Assembly: GCF_035989285.1 (NCBI RefSeq)
Contig: NZ_CP108513.1
Coordinates: 4,340,001 to 4,404,000 of the forward strand
Length of the DNA: 64,000 nucleotides
DNA from: Streptomyces sp. NBC_01235
GTDB taxonomy: Bacteria; Actinomycetota; Actinomycetes; Streptomycetales; Streptomycetaceae
Direction: 5' to 3'
Part shown: positions 7,858-16,099 of the stretch, one piece after another
Layout: every line of letters begins with the position of its first letter
Position numbering within the stretch: the stretch's first letter is position 1
Translations under genes and position numbers: made by a program
The notes under the pieces: generated by a model
What the model was told of the DNA's origin: nothing
The model's input: the letters and a program-made list of their open reading frames with translations, nothing else
Database searches by the model: none

Positions 7858-8622
7858 TCACGCCTCGAAGCCGTACTCCAGCACGTACGCCGACGAGTCC
7901 AACACCATCTCGTTCACCTCGACGGCAGCGCCTTCGGCGTCGAAAGCCGTACGTGCGACCAGCATCACGGGCACGCCGGAAGGCAACGCCAGTTGCTCGG
8001 CCTCGTCCGCGCTGGGCATACGGGAGCGGATCTCCTCACGGAAGCGGACGGGCTTGCGGCCCAGTTCCGCAAGCCGGGCGTAGAGGCCGCCGGGTCCCGT
8101 GTCGGGCTGGGTGATCGGCGTGCCGAAGACGAGGGCGGCGGGCAGATAGGACGTGGCGAGCAACACGGGTTTGCCGTCGAGGGTGTACCGGCGCCGACGG
8201 ACGCAGACCTTCTCGCCTTCCCCCTCGGCCAGGTCGAGGACCCCTGCGATCACCTCGGGGGCGCCCTCCTCGCTCACCTCGACCGAGTCGACGAGGAGCT
8301 CACGGCCAGCGGCATCGGCCTCCCAGACGGATCGCCCCTCTCCCCACTGCGCGTGGGCGAGCCGCTCGATGCCCCGCCGCCGGATCGGCTTGAAGTCCCG
8401 GACGAACACCCCGGCACCCTTGCGCGCCTCGACGATCCCCTCCGCCTGCAGAACCCCGAGCGCCTGCCGGGCCGTCATACGGGCCACGCCGTGCGCCGCC
8501 ATGAGGTCGTTCTCGCCGGGGAGCCGCTCACCGGGCCCGTACTCGCCCGCCTCAATGGCCGCCCGCAGTTCCGCGGCAATGCGCTGGTACTTGGGCTGAC
8601 GTCCCGCGTCCCGGCTGCTCAT
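7858..8622 (-). CDS. GntR-family regulator (HutC/UTRA type)
   Basis: This encodes 254 residues from the ATG at 8622, with AGGAG upstream; the longer open frame to 8853 would run through the operator region and is unlikely. The N-terminal winged helix spans about residues 8-75: KYQRIAAELRAAIEAGEY, GERLPGENDL, ARMTARQALGVLQAEG, and a wing with KGAGVFV. The rest is a UTRA effector domain (R-R-R-Y-T-L-D-G-K-P-V, ATSYLP, LYARLAELG, EEIRSRMP, ending VLDSSAYVLEYGFEA). HutC-type regulators bind small acidic, sugar or amine ligands; the ligand here is unknown. It is divergent from the ATP-binding gene at 8820, and palindromes between them fit its operator class, so control of itself and that neighbour is likely. 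Confidence 0.9.
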   Translation of the reverse strand: MSSRDAGRQPKYQRIAAELRAAIEAGEYGPGERLPGENDLMAAHGVARMTARQALGVLQAEGIVEARKGAGVFVRDFKPIRRRGIERLAHAQWGEGRSVWEADAAGRELLVDSVEVSEEGAPEVIAGVLDLAEGEGEKVCVRRRRYTLDGKPVLLATSYLPAALVFGTPITQPDTGPGGLYARLAELGRKPVRFREEIRSRMPSADEAEQLALPSGVPVMLVARTAFDAEGAAVEVNEMVLDSSAYVLEYGFEA

Positions 8623-8641
8623 CCAGGTCTCTCCTCTGATC

Positions 8642-8653
8642 ATCTCTAGACAT
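8642..8653. promoter_or_regulatory. Imperfect GntR-type operator site 1
   Basis: ATCTCTAGACAT differs at one position from the perfect palindromes at 8717 and 8768. It lies 20 bases upstream of the GntR start codon, where bound regulator could block its own transcription. Confidence 0.5.
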
Positions 8654-8715
8654 CCTAGGCACCAAGGGTCACGCCCTACAGCCTGACGACGACACCATCC
8701 GAGCACTTTCGCGCG

Positions 8716-8729
8716 CATCTCTAGAGATG
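8716..8729. promoter_or_regulatory. GntR-type operator site 2
   Basis: CATCTCTAGAGATG is a perfect 14-base palindrome in the divergent intergenic region. It shares the 12-base core with site 3, 51 bases away. Confidence 0.6.
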
Positions 8730-8765
8730 ACTGGCGGAGACAGTGAAGCGGGTGCTTCACTGGAC

Positions 8766-8781
8766 ACATCTCTAGAGATGT
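8766..8781. promoter_or_regulatory. GntR-type operator site 3
   Basis: ACATCTCTAGAGATGT is a perfect 16-base palindrome, 38 bases upstream of the ATP-binding gene start. Two identical perfect cores beside a HutC-type regulator gene suggest a bipartite operator. Confidence 0.6.
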
Positions 8782-8819
8782 ACGGATCTCATCTCGCTGA
8801 CTGCCCGGAGGTCGACGCC

Positions 8820-9482
8820 ATGTCAGCCCACGCCGCGCCACCGCACTCCTCAAGCTCCGACATGTCAGAGGCGCAATGGCGGTTACCGCACGGCCCTCGC
8901 AGCCCGAAGCGCGCCCGGGACCTTCTGCGCAGTCAACTCGCGGAGTGGAAGATCGACGGCGAAGTGGCCTTCACGGCTGAGCTGTTGCTCTCGGAACTGG
9001 TCACCAACGCACTCCTGCACGCACGGATGCCAGCGGGACGCGAGATCGGCGTGCGCGTCGCCCGGTACGACGAACACCTGCGCGTGGAGGTCGCCGACGC
9101 CAACAACAGCCGGCCGGAGTTGAGAACAGCCACCGCCACGGACGAGCACGGGCGAGGTCTTGCTCTCGTCGACGCCCTCGCACAGCGATGGGGATGCTGC
9201 CCCCGCCGACACGGCATCGGCAAGGCGACCTGGGCCGAACTGCCTCTACTCCCAGGAGGCATCGCAAGTGCGCGCACCACCAGCGCGACCGACGGTACTG
9301 TCGGAATCGCCACGCAAAGTACTGGTCAGCCCAGGTGCGTAGGCGCGAACATCCGTAGTACCGCCGGAAGTACGAGCACCGACGGGCCGGGCTCGGACAG
9401 GGCCTTCGTCAGGTCCGTTTCCAAGGTTTCCGGAGACGTCCGGACGCCCGGTACCCCGAACGACTCCGCCAACGCCACGTAA
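8820..9482 (+). CDS. ATP-binding protein, RsbW-like anti-sigma/serine kinase fold (HATPase_c_2), with a TTA codon
   Basis: This encodes 220 residues from the ATG at 8820, with GGAGGT upstream. About residues 25-140 form a GHKL ATPase domain of the actinobacterial RsbW type: an N-box helix ELLLSELVTNALLHA, then VADANNSRPEL in the G1 region and DEHGRGLALVDALAQRWG in the G2 region. Such proteins bind anti-anti-sigma or sigma partners; the partner is not visible here. Codon 22 (8883-8885) is TTA, so translation should need the bldA tRNA. The C-terminal 80 residues after ELPLLPGG look unconserved and run 157 bases antisense into the end of the TPP-enzyme gene. GntR-type palindromes precede it. Confidence 0.8.
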   Translation: MSAHAAPPHSSSSDMSEAQWRLPHGPRSPKRARDLLRSQLAEWKIDGEVAFTAELLLSELVTNALLHARMPAGREIGVRVARYDEHLRVEVADANNSRPELRTATATDEHGRGLALVDALAQRWGCCPRRHGIGKATWAELPLLPGGIASARTTSATDGTVGIATQSTGQPRCVGANIRSTAGSTSTDGPGSDRAFVRSVSKVSGDVRTPGTPNDSANAT

Positions 9483-11011
9483 TCCGGGCGGGTGAGCTCC
9501 GTCGCCGTTGGCTCGCCGAAGGCGTCCGTCATGTATTCGCGGAGGATGCCGTAGCCGCCGTCGTCGATGATCAGCCAGGTGACGTCGAGGGCGTACTGCT
9601 TCGCCGTCGCCAGTTCGGCGATCGAGTAGAGGGCGCCACCGTCGCCCGAGACCGCCAGGACCGGGCGGGTCGGGTCGGCCGCCGCCGCGCCCAGGGCCGC
9701 CGGGAAGCCGTAGCCGAGGCCGCCGGCGCCCTGGGCGGAGTGCATGTGGTTGGGGCCCTTGGCGTCGAAGGCCGACCAGGCCCAGTAGGCCAGGATCGTC
9801 ATGTCCCAGAAGGACGGGGAGTCGGCGGGCAGCGCCTTGCGGACGGACGCCAACACGTCCTGTTCCAGGGTGAGTTCCTGGGACGCGATCCGCTCGGCGA
9901 CCCTCGCGAGCAGCTCTCGCACCCGCTCCGGAGCGGACGCGTCGGAACGCTCCACCACCGTCTCCAGAAGTGCCTGGAGCGCGAGGCGGGCGTCCGCGTG
10001 GATGCCCAGCCCCGGGTGGTTGGACTCCAGTTTGCCGAGGTCCGCCTCGATCTGGATGACCCTGCCGCGCGGTTTGAACGTGTGGTAGTTCGAGGAGAGT
10101 TCGCCGAGGCCCGAGCCGACCACCAGCAGGACGTCCGCGTCCTCCAGGAAGTCCGTGGTGTGCCGGTCCTCGATCCAGGACTGGAGGGACAGTGGGTGCT
10201 TCCAGGGGAAGGCGCCCTTGCCGCCGGGGGTCGTGACAACCGGTGCCTGGAGTCGCTCCGCCAACTGCTTCAGCTTGCGTGACGCGTCCGACCTCACCAC
10301 TCCCCCGCCCGCGATGATCGCCGGGCGGGCGGCCGTGGACAGCAAGTGGGCTGCCAGCGCCGTCAGTTCGGGGCGCGGAACCAGTTCCTCCGGGGTCGCG
10401 TCCGGCGCCGTCACCACGGGCAGTGCCGTCTCCGCCAGCAGTACGTCCTGCGGGATCTCCACCCACACCGGGCCGTGCGGAGCCGTCAGCGCCGACTTCC
10501 AGGCCTCCGCGATCGCCGAGGGGATCTGGGACTGGGTGCGGACCTGGTGGACCGACTTCACCACGCCCCGGAACGAGGCCGCCTGGTCGGGGAGTTCGTG
10601 CAGATAGCCGTGGCGGCCACCGCCCAGGCCCGCCGTCGGGATCTGGCTGCTGATCGCCAGCACGGGCGCGGAGGCGGAGGCCGCCTCCTGGAGGGCCGCC
10701 AGGGAGGTCAGCGCGCCCGGGCCCGTCGACAGCAGCAGCGGCGCCGCCTCGCCGGTGATCCTGCCGTACGCGTCCGCCGCGAAGCCCGCGTTGTTCTCCA
10801 CCCGCAGGCCGATGTAGCGCAGCGAGGAGCGGCGCAGGGCGTCGAACATGCCGAGCGCGTGCTGGCCGGGCAGGCCGAAGACGGTCGTCGCGCCCAGCCC
10901 GGACAGCGTCTCCACGACCAGGTCTCCGCCGTTGCGGCCCGGAGGGGGATTCAGCGCCGCCTCCGTCTGGGCGGCCGTCGGGCGCAGTTCCAGGTCGTGG
11001 TCGTGGGTCAC
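9326..11011 (-). CDS. Thiamine-pyrophosphate enzyme, acetolactate-synthase-like
   Basis: This encodes 561 residues with all three TPP-enzyme domains. The N-terminal pyrimidine-binding domain has [15 protein letters not shown] and the conserved Glu in [14 protein letters not shown]; the central domain has [13 protein letters not shown]; the C-terminal PP domain has GDGGALYS followed about 25 residues later by IDDGGYG, the metal/diphosphate motif. It lacks an adjacent regulatory subunit, so branched-chain amino acid synthesis is unlikely. It overlaps the speB-like gene by 4 bases (GTGA), meaning coupled translation. A role in further conversion of an arginine- or guanidino-derived carbon skeleton is an inference from that pairing; the true substrate is unknown. 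It converges on the ATP-binding gene with a 157-base overlap. Confidence 0.85.
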   Translation of the reverse strand: MTHDHDLELRPTAAQTEAALNPPPGRNGGDLVVETLSGLGATTVFGLPGQHALGMFDALRRSSLRYIGLRVENNAGFAADAYGRITGEAAPLLLSTGPGALTSLAALQEAASASAPVLAISSQIPTAGLGGGRHGYLHELPDQAASFRGVVKSVHQVRTQSQIPSAIAEAWKSALTAPHGPVWVEIPQDVLLAETALPVVTAPDATPEELVPRPELTALAAHLLSTAARPAIIAGGGVVRSDASRKLKQLAERLQAPVVTTPGGKGAFPWKHPLSLQSWIEDRHTTDFLEDADVLLVVGSGLGELSSNYHTFKPRGRVIQIEADLGKLESNHPGLGIHADARLALQALLETVVERSDASAPERVRELLARVAERIASQELTLEQDVLASVRKALPADSPSFWDMTILAYWAWSAFDAKGPNHMHSAQGAGGLGYGFPAALGAAAADPTRPVLAVSGDGGALYSIAELATAKQYALDVTWLIIDDGGYGILREYMTDAFGEPTATELTRPDYVALAESFGVPGVRTSPETLETDLTKALSEPGPSVLVLPAVLRMFAPTHLG

Positions 11012-11988
11012 TTGCCCTCGTTCTCCTTACGCGCCTCTGCGATCTGGCGGGACATGATCGTGGTCAGTTCGTACGCCGTGTGGGACGCGGCCACCGACGT
11101 GATCTCCGCGTGATCGTACGCGGGGGCCACCTCCACGACGTCCGCCGAGACCAGGTTGCAGGACGCCAGGCCGCGCAGGATCTCGAGGAGTTCGCGCGAC
11201 GTCATGCCGCCCGCCTCCGGCGTCCCCGTGCCGGGCGCGTGCGCCGGGTCGAGGCAGTCGATGTCGATGGAGATGTAGAGGGGGCGGTCGCCGATGCGCT
11301 GACGCAGCTGGTCGGCGACCTCGTCGGCGCCGCGGCGGTAGATGTCCGCCGACGTGACGATGCCGAAGCCCATCTTCTCGTCGTCGGTGAGGTCCTGCTT
11401 GCCGTAGAGCGGGCCGCGCGTGCCGACGTGGGAGAGGGCGGAGGTGTCGAGGATGCCCTCCTCGACCGCCCGGCGGAACGGCGTCCCGTGCGTGTACTCC
11501 GCGCCGAAGTACGTGTCCCAGGTGTCGAGGTGCGCGTCGAAGTGGAGCAGCGCCACCGGGCCGTGCTTCTTCGCCACCGAGCGCAGGAGAGGCAGCGCGA
11601 TGGTGTGGTCGCCGCCCAGGGTCATCAGGCGCGCGCCCGTGCCCAGCAGGTCGTCCGCCGCCGCCTCGATGGTGTCGACGGCCTCGTTGATGTTGAACGG
11701 GTTCGCGGCGATGTCACCCGCGTCCGCCACCTGGGCGAGGGCGAAGGGGGAGGCGTCCTGCGCCGGGTTGTACGGGCGCAGCAGCCGGGACGCCTCGCGG
11801 ATCGCGTTGCCGCCGAAGCGGGCGCCGGGCCGGTAGGAGACGCCCGAGTCGAACGGCACGCCCACCACGGCGACGTCGGCGCGGCCGACCTCGTCGAGGC
11901 GGGGCAGCCGGGCGAAGGTCGCGGGTCCGGCGTACCGCGGGATGCGGGAGGAGTCGACGGGGCCGCGGGGCGTCTCGTTGCCGCTCAT
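11008..11988 (-). CDS. speB: Ureohydrolase of the agmatinase/guanidinobutyrase family
   Basis: This encodes 326 residues. The binuclear manganese signatures of the arginase/agmatinase family are all present: [22 protein letters not shown], and [19 protein letters not shown]. It should hydrolyse a guanidino compound to an amine plus urea; agmatine, guanidinobutyrate and guanidinopropionate hydrolases cannot be told apart from sequence alone. I chose the ATG at 11988 because AAGG lies 9 bases upstream; a TTG two codons earlier is possible. It is the first gene of a two-gene unit with the TPP enzyme. The symbol is given in the broad family sense. Confidence 0.85.
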   Translation of the reverse strand: MSGNETPRGPVDSSRIPRYAGPATFARLPRLDEVGRADVAVVGVPFDSGVSYRPGARFGGNAIREASRLLRPYNPAQDASPFALAQVADAGDIAANPFNINEAVDTIEAAADDLLGTGARLMTLGGDHTIALPLLRSVAKKHGPVALLHFDAHLDTWDTYFGAEYTHGTPFRRAVEEGILDTSALSHVGTRGPLYGKQDLTDDEKMGFGIVTSADIYRRGADEVADQLRQRIGDRPLYISIDIDCLDPAHAPGTGTPEAGGMTSRELLEILRGLASCNLVSADVVEVAPAYDHAEITSVAASHTAYELTTIMSRQIAEARKENEGK

Positions 11989-12399
11989 GGTCAAATGCCT
12001 TCTTTCTTACGCTTCAGCGCGTATGTACTGCTTATCGTAGGGATGGTGGTGTCGGTCTCCGGGGTCGCCGGGGACGCCAGGGACGACGAGCACTGACCCT
12101 AGGCGGCAGGAAAGCGGCTGCGAACTGTACGTTTCGTCCATCCGCGAGCCATGGAGTGGAGAGAACGTACATCGAGTCGGAGCAGCCCGCCGTTCCCCGA
12201 CCCCGCCCGTTCCCTTCGCCGCCCTGATGCCCTGCGGCCCTGCGGCCCGTAAGGCTGCGCGGCGCCGCCGGGGACGGACCTGGACGATCCGGACGTACGG
12301 ATGGAGCCGTGGTTCGCCCTCGAACACCAGTGAGTGACGCGTGTCCCAGCGTCCGGAACAGCGAAGACGCGCACAGTCCGCTGCCCCACAATGGGAACC
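11989..12399. other. Intergenic region between speB-like and phosphatase-like genes
   Basis: About 410 bases without a credible gene. It holds the divergent promoters. Around 12121-12136 lies an imperfect palindrome, CGAACTGTACGTTTCG, and its TGTACGTT half recurs in inverse orientation near 12165-12172 (AACGTACA). Such paired elements could be an operator for the speB unit, but no regulator gene is adjacent. Confidence 0.4.
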
Positions 12400-13185
12400 A
12401 TGCCGATACCCGGGACGCCCAGCCGCGCCGAACTCGTCGACCACCTCGTCAGAACCCGTATCGCCGGGGACGTCGCCACTCCTCGCGAGAACAACCTCTC
12501 GCACTACCGCCAACTCGCGAACGGCGTCCGCAACTTCTGGCTCGGCCTGGAACTCGGCGACCGCTGGAGCGACGAGCAGGACGTGCTCGCGGTGATGGCG
12601 GAGCGGGTCGGCGTGAACGACGATCCCGAGTACCGCTACGGCCAGGACACCATCGACCCCGAGCTGACGGTCGACGGCCTGGACCGGCTGGCGGCCCGGC
12701 TGCGCAAGGCGGCCGAGGGGCGGCAGCGGGTCCTGCTCGCCACCGGCCACCCGGGCGGTCTGCTCGACGTGCACCGCGCCACGGCCGCCGCCCTGCGCGC
12801 GGCCGGCTGCGAGATCGTCGTCATCCCGGAGGGGCTGCAGACGGACGAGGGGTACGTCTGGCAGGTCGCGGACGTGGCGGTGCTCGAGCACGGGGCCACG
12901 CTGTGGCACACGCACTCGGGCGAGCCGATGAAGGCCATCCTGACGGCGCTGGAGCGCGAGGGGCGCCCGCTGCCCGACCTGGTCGTCGCCGACCACGGCT
13001 GGGCGGGCTACGCCGGCCGGCACGGCGTCGACTCCGTCGGTTACGCCGACTGCAACGACCCGGCGCTGTTCATCGGCGAGGCGGAGGGCACCGTCCAGGT
13101 GGCGGTCCCCCTGGACGACCACGTCGTCAGCCCGCGCCACTACGACCCGGTGGTCGCGTACCTGCTGGCGGAGGCGGGCCTGTAG
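12400..13185 (+). CDS. Phosphatase-like protein of unknown specificity
   Basis: This encodes 261 residues from the ATG at 12400; an ATG three codons earlier is in frame. The sequence is well-formed core Streptomyces protein with several His/Asp-rich loops that could bind metal or phosphate: LLATGHPGGLLDVHR, EHGATLWHTHSG, VVADHGWAGYAGRHG, DDHVVSPRHYDP. I recall close homologues annotated as phosphatase or histidinol-phosphatase-like, but I cannot place it in a Pfam family with certainty. CACAAT, a -10-like element, ends 8 bases before the start and no ribosome binding site is seen, so a leaderless transcript is plausible. It converges on the thioesterase gene. Confidence 0.6.
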   Translation: MPIPGTPSRAELVDHLVRTRIAGDVATPRENNLSHYRQLANGVRNFWLGLELGDRWSDEQDVLAVMAERVGVNDDPEYRYGQDTIDPELTVDGLDRLAARLRKAAEGRQRVLLATGHPGGLLDVHRATAAALRAAGCEIVVIPEGLQTDEGYVWQVADVAVLEHGATLWHTHSGEPMKAILTALEREGRPLPDLVVADHGWAGYAGRHGVDSVGYADCNDPALFIGEAEGTVQVAVPLDDHVVSPRHYDPVVAYLLAEAGL

Positions 13186-13194
13186 TTCGGCGGG

Positions 13195-14067
13195 TCAGTC
13201 CCGCCGGGGGACGCGGACCACGCCCTCCTGGATCACCGACACGGCGAGGCGGCCGTCCTGGGTGTAGATGCGGGCCTGGCCGAGGCCCCGGCCGCCGTGC
13301 GCGGACGGCGACTCCTGGTCGTAGAGGAGCCATTCGTCGGCGCGGAACGGGCGGTGGAACCACATCGCGTGGTCCAGGGACGCGCCCACGACGTCGCCGA
13401 CCGCCCAGCCGCCGCGGCCGTGCGCGAGGAGGATCGAGTCCAGGAGCGTCATGTCGGAGACGTAGGTGGCGAGGACGACGTGCAGGAGAGGGTCGTCGGC
13501 CAGCTTGCCGTTGGCGCGGAACCACACCTGGGAGTGCGGCTCGCGCGGTGCGCCGTACTGGCCGTACGGCGGCTCGTCGACGTAGCGCAGGTCGACGGCC
13601 TCGCGTGCCTCCAGGAACTTCTCGACGATCTCGGGGGCGAGGTGGTCGTAGCCGCGCAGCCGCTCCTCGGAGGTGGGGAGCGTGGCGGGGTCCGGGGCGG
13701 GCGGCATGGGGGCCTGGTGCTCGAAGCCCTCCTCGTACCGCTGGAAGGAGGCGGACAGCGCGAAGATCGGCTGTCCGTGCTGGACGGCCACGACGCGGCG
13801 CGCGGTGAAGGAACGGCCGTCGTTCATCCGGTCGACCGTGTAGACGATGGGCGCGCCCGGGTCGCCCGTGCGCAGGAAGTACGCGTGCAGGGAGTGGGCG
13901 AGACGGTCCTCGGGGACCGTCCGTCCGGCGGCGACCAGCGCCTGTGCCGCGACCTGCCCGCCGAAGACGCGGGGGACGACGGCGGACCTGGACCGGCCGC
14001 GGAAGATGTTCTCCTCGATCTGCTCGAGGTCGAGCAGATCGAGGAGATCCTGAAGTGCCTGGCTCAT
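13195..14067 (-). CDS. tesB: Acyl-CoA thioesterase II
   Basis: This encodes 290 residues with the tandem hotdog domains of TesB. The first has the FRGRS and RVFGGQVAAQALVAAG motif followed by the LHAYFLRTGDP signature; the second has DSILLAHG and SLDHAMWFHRPFRADEWLLY, carrying the Asp of the Asp-Gln-Thr catalytic set, then SPSAHGGRGLGQARIY. It releases free fatty acid and CoA from medium- or long-chain acyl-CoA. It lies 46 bases downstream of the acyl-CoA dehydrogenase on the same strand, so co-transcription and a part in acyl-CoA balance during branched-chain or fatty acid degradation are likely. Confidence 0.92.
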   Translation of the reverse strand: MSQALQDLLDLLDLEQIEENIFRGRSRSAVVPRVFGGQVAAQALVAAGRTVPEDRLAHSLHAYFLRTGDPGAPIVYTVDRMNDGRSFTARRVVAVQHGQPIFALSASFQRYEEGFEHQAPMPPAPDPATLPTSEERLRGYDHLAPEIVEKFLEAREAVDLRYVDEPPYGQYGAPREPHSQVWFRANGKLADDPLLHVVLATYVSDMTLLDSILLAHGRGGWAVGDVVGASLDHAMWFHRPFRADEWLLYDQESPSAHGGRGLGQARIYTQDGRLAVSVIQEGVVRVPRRD

Positions 14068-14113
14068 GGGAGACAGTTGTACCCGCCAGTCATTTCCTGG
14101 GGTTTCGGGGGCC

Positions 14114-15271
14114 TTACAGGCCCATGTCCTTGGCGATGATCGACTTCATGATCTCGCTGGTGCCGCCGTAGATGCGGTTGACGCGGTTGTCCGCGTACAG
14201 GCGGGCGATCGGGTACTCGTTCATGAAGCCGTAGCCGCCGTGCAGCTGGAGGCAGCGGTCGATGACGCGGTGCGCGACCTCGGTGCAGAACAGCTTGGCG
14301 CTGGCGGCCTCGGCCGGGGTCAGCTCACCGGCGTCCAGGGCCTCCGTGGCACGGTCGGCGACGGCCTCGGCGGCGTCCACCTCGGCCTGGCAGGCGGCGA
14401 GCTCGAACTTGGTGTTCTGGAAGGCGGCGACGGGCTGACCGAAGACGACGCGCTCCTGCACGTACTGCTTGGCGAACCGGACGGCGGCCTTGGCCTGCGC
14501 GTACGCGCCGTAGGCGATGCCCCAGCGCTCGGAGGCGAGGTTGTGGCCAAGGTAGTAGAAGCCCTTGTTCTCCTCGCCGAGGAGGTCCTCGACGGGCACC
14601 TTGACGTCGACGAACGCCAGCTCGGCGGTGTCGGAGGTCTTCAGGCCGAGCTTGTCCAGCTTGCGGCCGACCGAGTAGCCCTCGGCCTTGGTGTCCACCA
14701 CGAAGAGGGAGATGCCGTGGCGGCGGTCCTCGGCGGTGGGCGCGGAGGTACGGGCGCAGACGATCATGCGGTCGGCGTGGACGCCACCGGTGATGAAGGT
14801 CTTGGAGCCGTTGAGGACGTAGTGCGTGCCGTCCTCGGAGAGCTTGGCGGTGCTCTTCATGCCCGCGAGGTCGGAGCCGGTGCCCGGCTCGGTCATCGCG
14901 ATCGCCCACATCTCCTCGCCGGAGACGAACTTCGGCAGGAAGCGCTTCTTCTGCTCGTCGGTGGCGAGCAGCTTGATGTAAGGCAGACCGAGCAGCACGT
15001 GCACGCCGGAGCCACCGAAGGAGACGCCCGCGCGGGCGGTCTCCTCGTAGAGCACGGCCTCGAACTTGTAGGAGTCGATGCCGGCGCCGCCGTACTCCTC
15101 GTCGACGCGGATGCCGAAGACGCCCAGTTCGGCGAGCTTGTAGTAGAAGTCGCGCGGCGCCTGGCCGGCTGCGAACCACTCGTCGTAGACGGGGACGACC
15201 TCGGCCTCGATGAAGGCCCGGAGGGTCTCCCGGAACGCCTCGTGGTCCTCGTTGAACACCGTACGGCGCAC
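14114..15271 (-). CDS. Acyl-CoA dehydrogenase, isovaleryl/long-chain type
   Basis: This encodes 385 residues from a GTG at 15271 (reading VRRTVFNEDHEAF), preceded by GGAGG; the longer frame to 15349 runs through a likely operator. FAD and substrate motifs are present: AIAMTEPGTGSDLAG, VLNGSKTFITGG, QLHGGYGFMNEYP. The usual C-terminal catalytic Glu position reads IYGGTSEI (Gly), while a Glu is found in LASERWGIAYGAY, the helix-G position used by isovaleryl-CoA and long-chain enzymes. That supports isovaleryl-CoA or a longer acyl-CoA as substrate. It lies between the TetR gene and tesB on the same strand, beside a methylcrotonyl-CoA carboxylase operon, so a role in leucine breakdown fits. Confidence 0.9.
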   Translation of the reverse strand: MRRTVFNEDHEAFRETLRAFIEAEVVPVYDEWFAAGQAPRDFYYKLAELGVFGIRVDEEYGGAGIDSYKFEAVLYEETARAGVSFGGSGVHVLLGLPYIKLLATDEQKKRFLPKFVSGEEMWAIAMTEPGTGSDLAGMKSTAKLSEDGTHYVLNGSKTFITGGVHADRMIVCARTSAPTAEDRRHGISLFVVDTKAEGYSVGRKLDKLGLKTSDTAELAFVDVKVPVEDLLGEENKGFYYLGHNLASERWGIAYGAYAQAKAAVRFAKQYVQERVVFGQPVAAFQNTKFELAACQAEVDAAEAVADRATEALDAGELTPAEAASAKLFCTEVAHRVIDRCLQLHGGYGFMNEYPIARLYADNRVNRIYGGTSEIMKSIIAKDMGL

Positions 15272-15326
15272 TCTCCGCCACCTCCACGTACCTGCATCGC
15301 GTACTTCGACCTGTCCAAGCGCCACT

Positions 15327-15344
15327 TGTCTAAGCGCTTGCTCA
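15327..15344. promoter_or_regulatory. Operator-like palindrome upstream of the acyl-CoA dehydrogenase
   Basis: TGTCTAAGCGCTTGCTCA has a perfect AAGCGCTT centre and matching outer TG/CA. A partial copy, TGTCCAAGCG, lies just upstream on the plus strand (15312-15321). It sits about 55 bases before the dehydrogenase start, a typical place for a TetR-family operator controlling acyl-CoA genes. Confidence 0.45.
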
Positions 15345-15400
15345 GGCAACCGTACCGGCGAGTACAGAGGTCGTCCAGAGTGGGACCGGGGTAACGCTCG

Positions 15401-15994
15401 TCACGCCCCGGCGGCCGAGAACGCCCCCCTGGCCATCCGGTGCAGCAGCTGTGCCGTGACCCCGCGGCCCGGCAGGGAGCCCGGCCGGCCGAGGTGCGGC
15501 GTCGAGTTCAGCAGACCGAAGACGGAGTGGACCGCCGAGCGGGCCGTCGGTTCCGTCAGGACGGGATAGACCTCGCGGACGACCTCCACCCACAGTTCGA
15601 CGTACTGCCGCTGGAGCTGTCGCACCAGCTTGCGGTCGCTGTCCCGGAGGCGGTCCAGCTCACGGTCGTGCAGGGTGATCAGAGGGCGGTCGTCGAGGGC
15701 GAAGTCGATGTGGCCCTCGATGAGCGAGTCGAGGACCGCCTCGGAGGGCACGCCGTCGGCCTCCTGGAGGCGCCGTTTCGCACCTGTCAGCAGCCGGCCA
15801 CTGATGCCGACCAGCAGCTCGGCGAGCATCGCGTCCTTGCCCGGGAAGTGCCGGTACAACCCCGGACCGCTGATACCGACCGCGGCCCCTATCTCGTCCA
15901 CCCCGACGCCGTGGAAGCCGCGCTCGGCGAACAGTCGCGCGGCCTCCTTGAGGATCTGCTCGCGGCGGGTGGGGGCGTCGGTTCTCGTGGCCAT
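15401..15994 (-). CDS. TetR-family regulator of the acyl-CoA/leucine locus
   Basis: This encodes 197 residues. The N-terminal TetR helix-turn-helix spans residues about 10-56: REQILKEAARLFAERGFHG, VDEIGAAVGISGPGLYRHFP, GKDAMLAEL. The C-terminal half is a ligand-binding helical domain of the type found in acyl-CoA-responsive regulators. It is divergent from the carboxylase operon (105 bases between starts), and two inverted repeats lie in that gap, so control of that operon and of itself is likely. An acyl-CoA or leucine intermediate as inducer is inferred from gene context, not from sequence. Confidence 0.88.
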   Translation of the reverse strand: MATRTDAPTRREQILKEAARLFAERGFHGVGVDEIGAAVGISGPGLYRHFPGKDAMLAELLVGISGRLLTGAKRRLQEADGVPSEAVLDSLIEGHIDFALDDRPLITLHDRELDRLRDSDRKLVRQLQRQYVELWVEVVREVYPVLTEPTARSAVHSVFGLLNSTPHLGRPGSLPGRGVTAQLLHRMARGAFSAAGA

Positions 15995-16015
15995 GAAGAC
16001 AATTCTAGACAGGGA

Positions 16016-16033
16016 GGTTAGCGGTCGTTAACC
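16016..16033. promoter_or_regulatory. TetR operator candidate 1
   Basis: The inverted repeat GGTTA-8-TAACC lies 22 bases upstream of the TetR start codon, in the divergent promoter region. Confidence 0.5.
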
Positions 16034-16044
16034 TGGAGGAAATG

Positions 16045-16060
16045 GTTAACGCTCATTAAC
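16045..16060. promoter_or_regulatory. TetR operator candidate 2
   Basis: GTTAA-6-TTAAC lies 29 bases from candidate 1 and 40 bases upstream of the carboxylase start. The shared GTTA/TAAC half-sites suggest the same protein binds both. Confidence 0.5.
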
Positions 16061-16099
16061 GGCCGATCACCGGTCTCACCGGGTGAGGGGAACCGCAGG

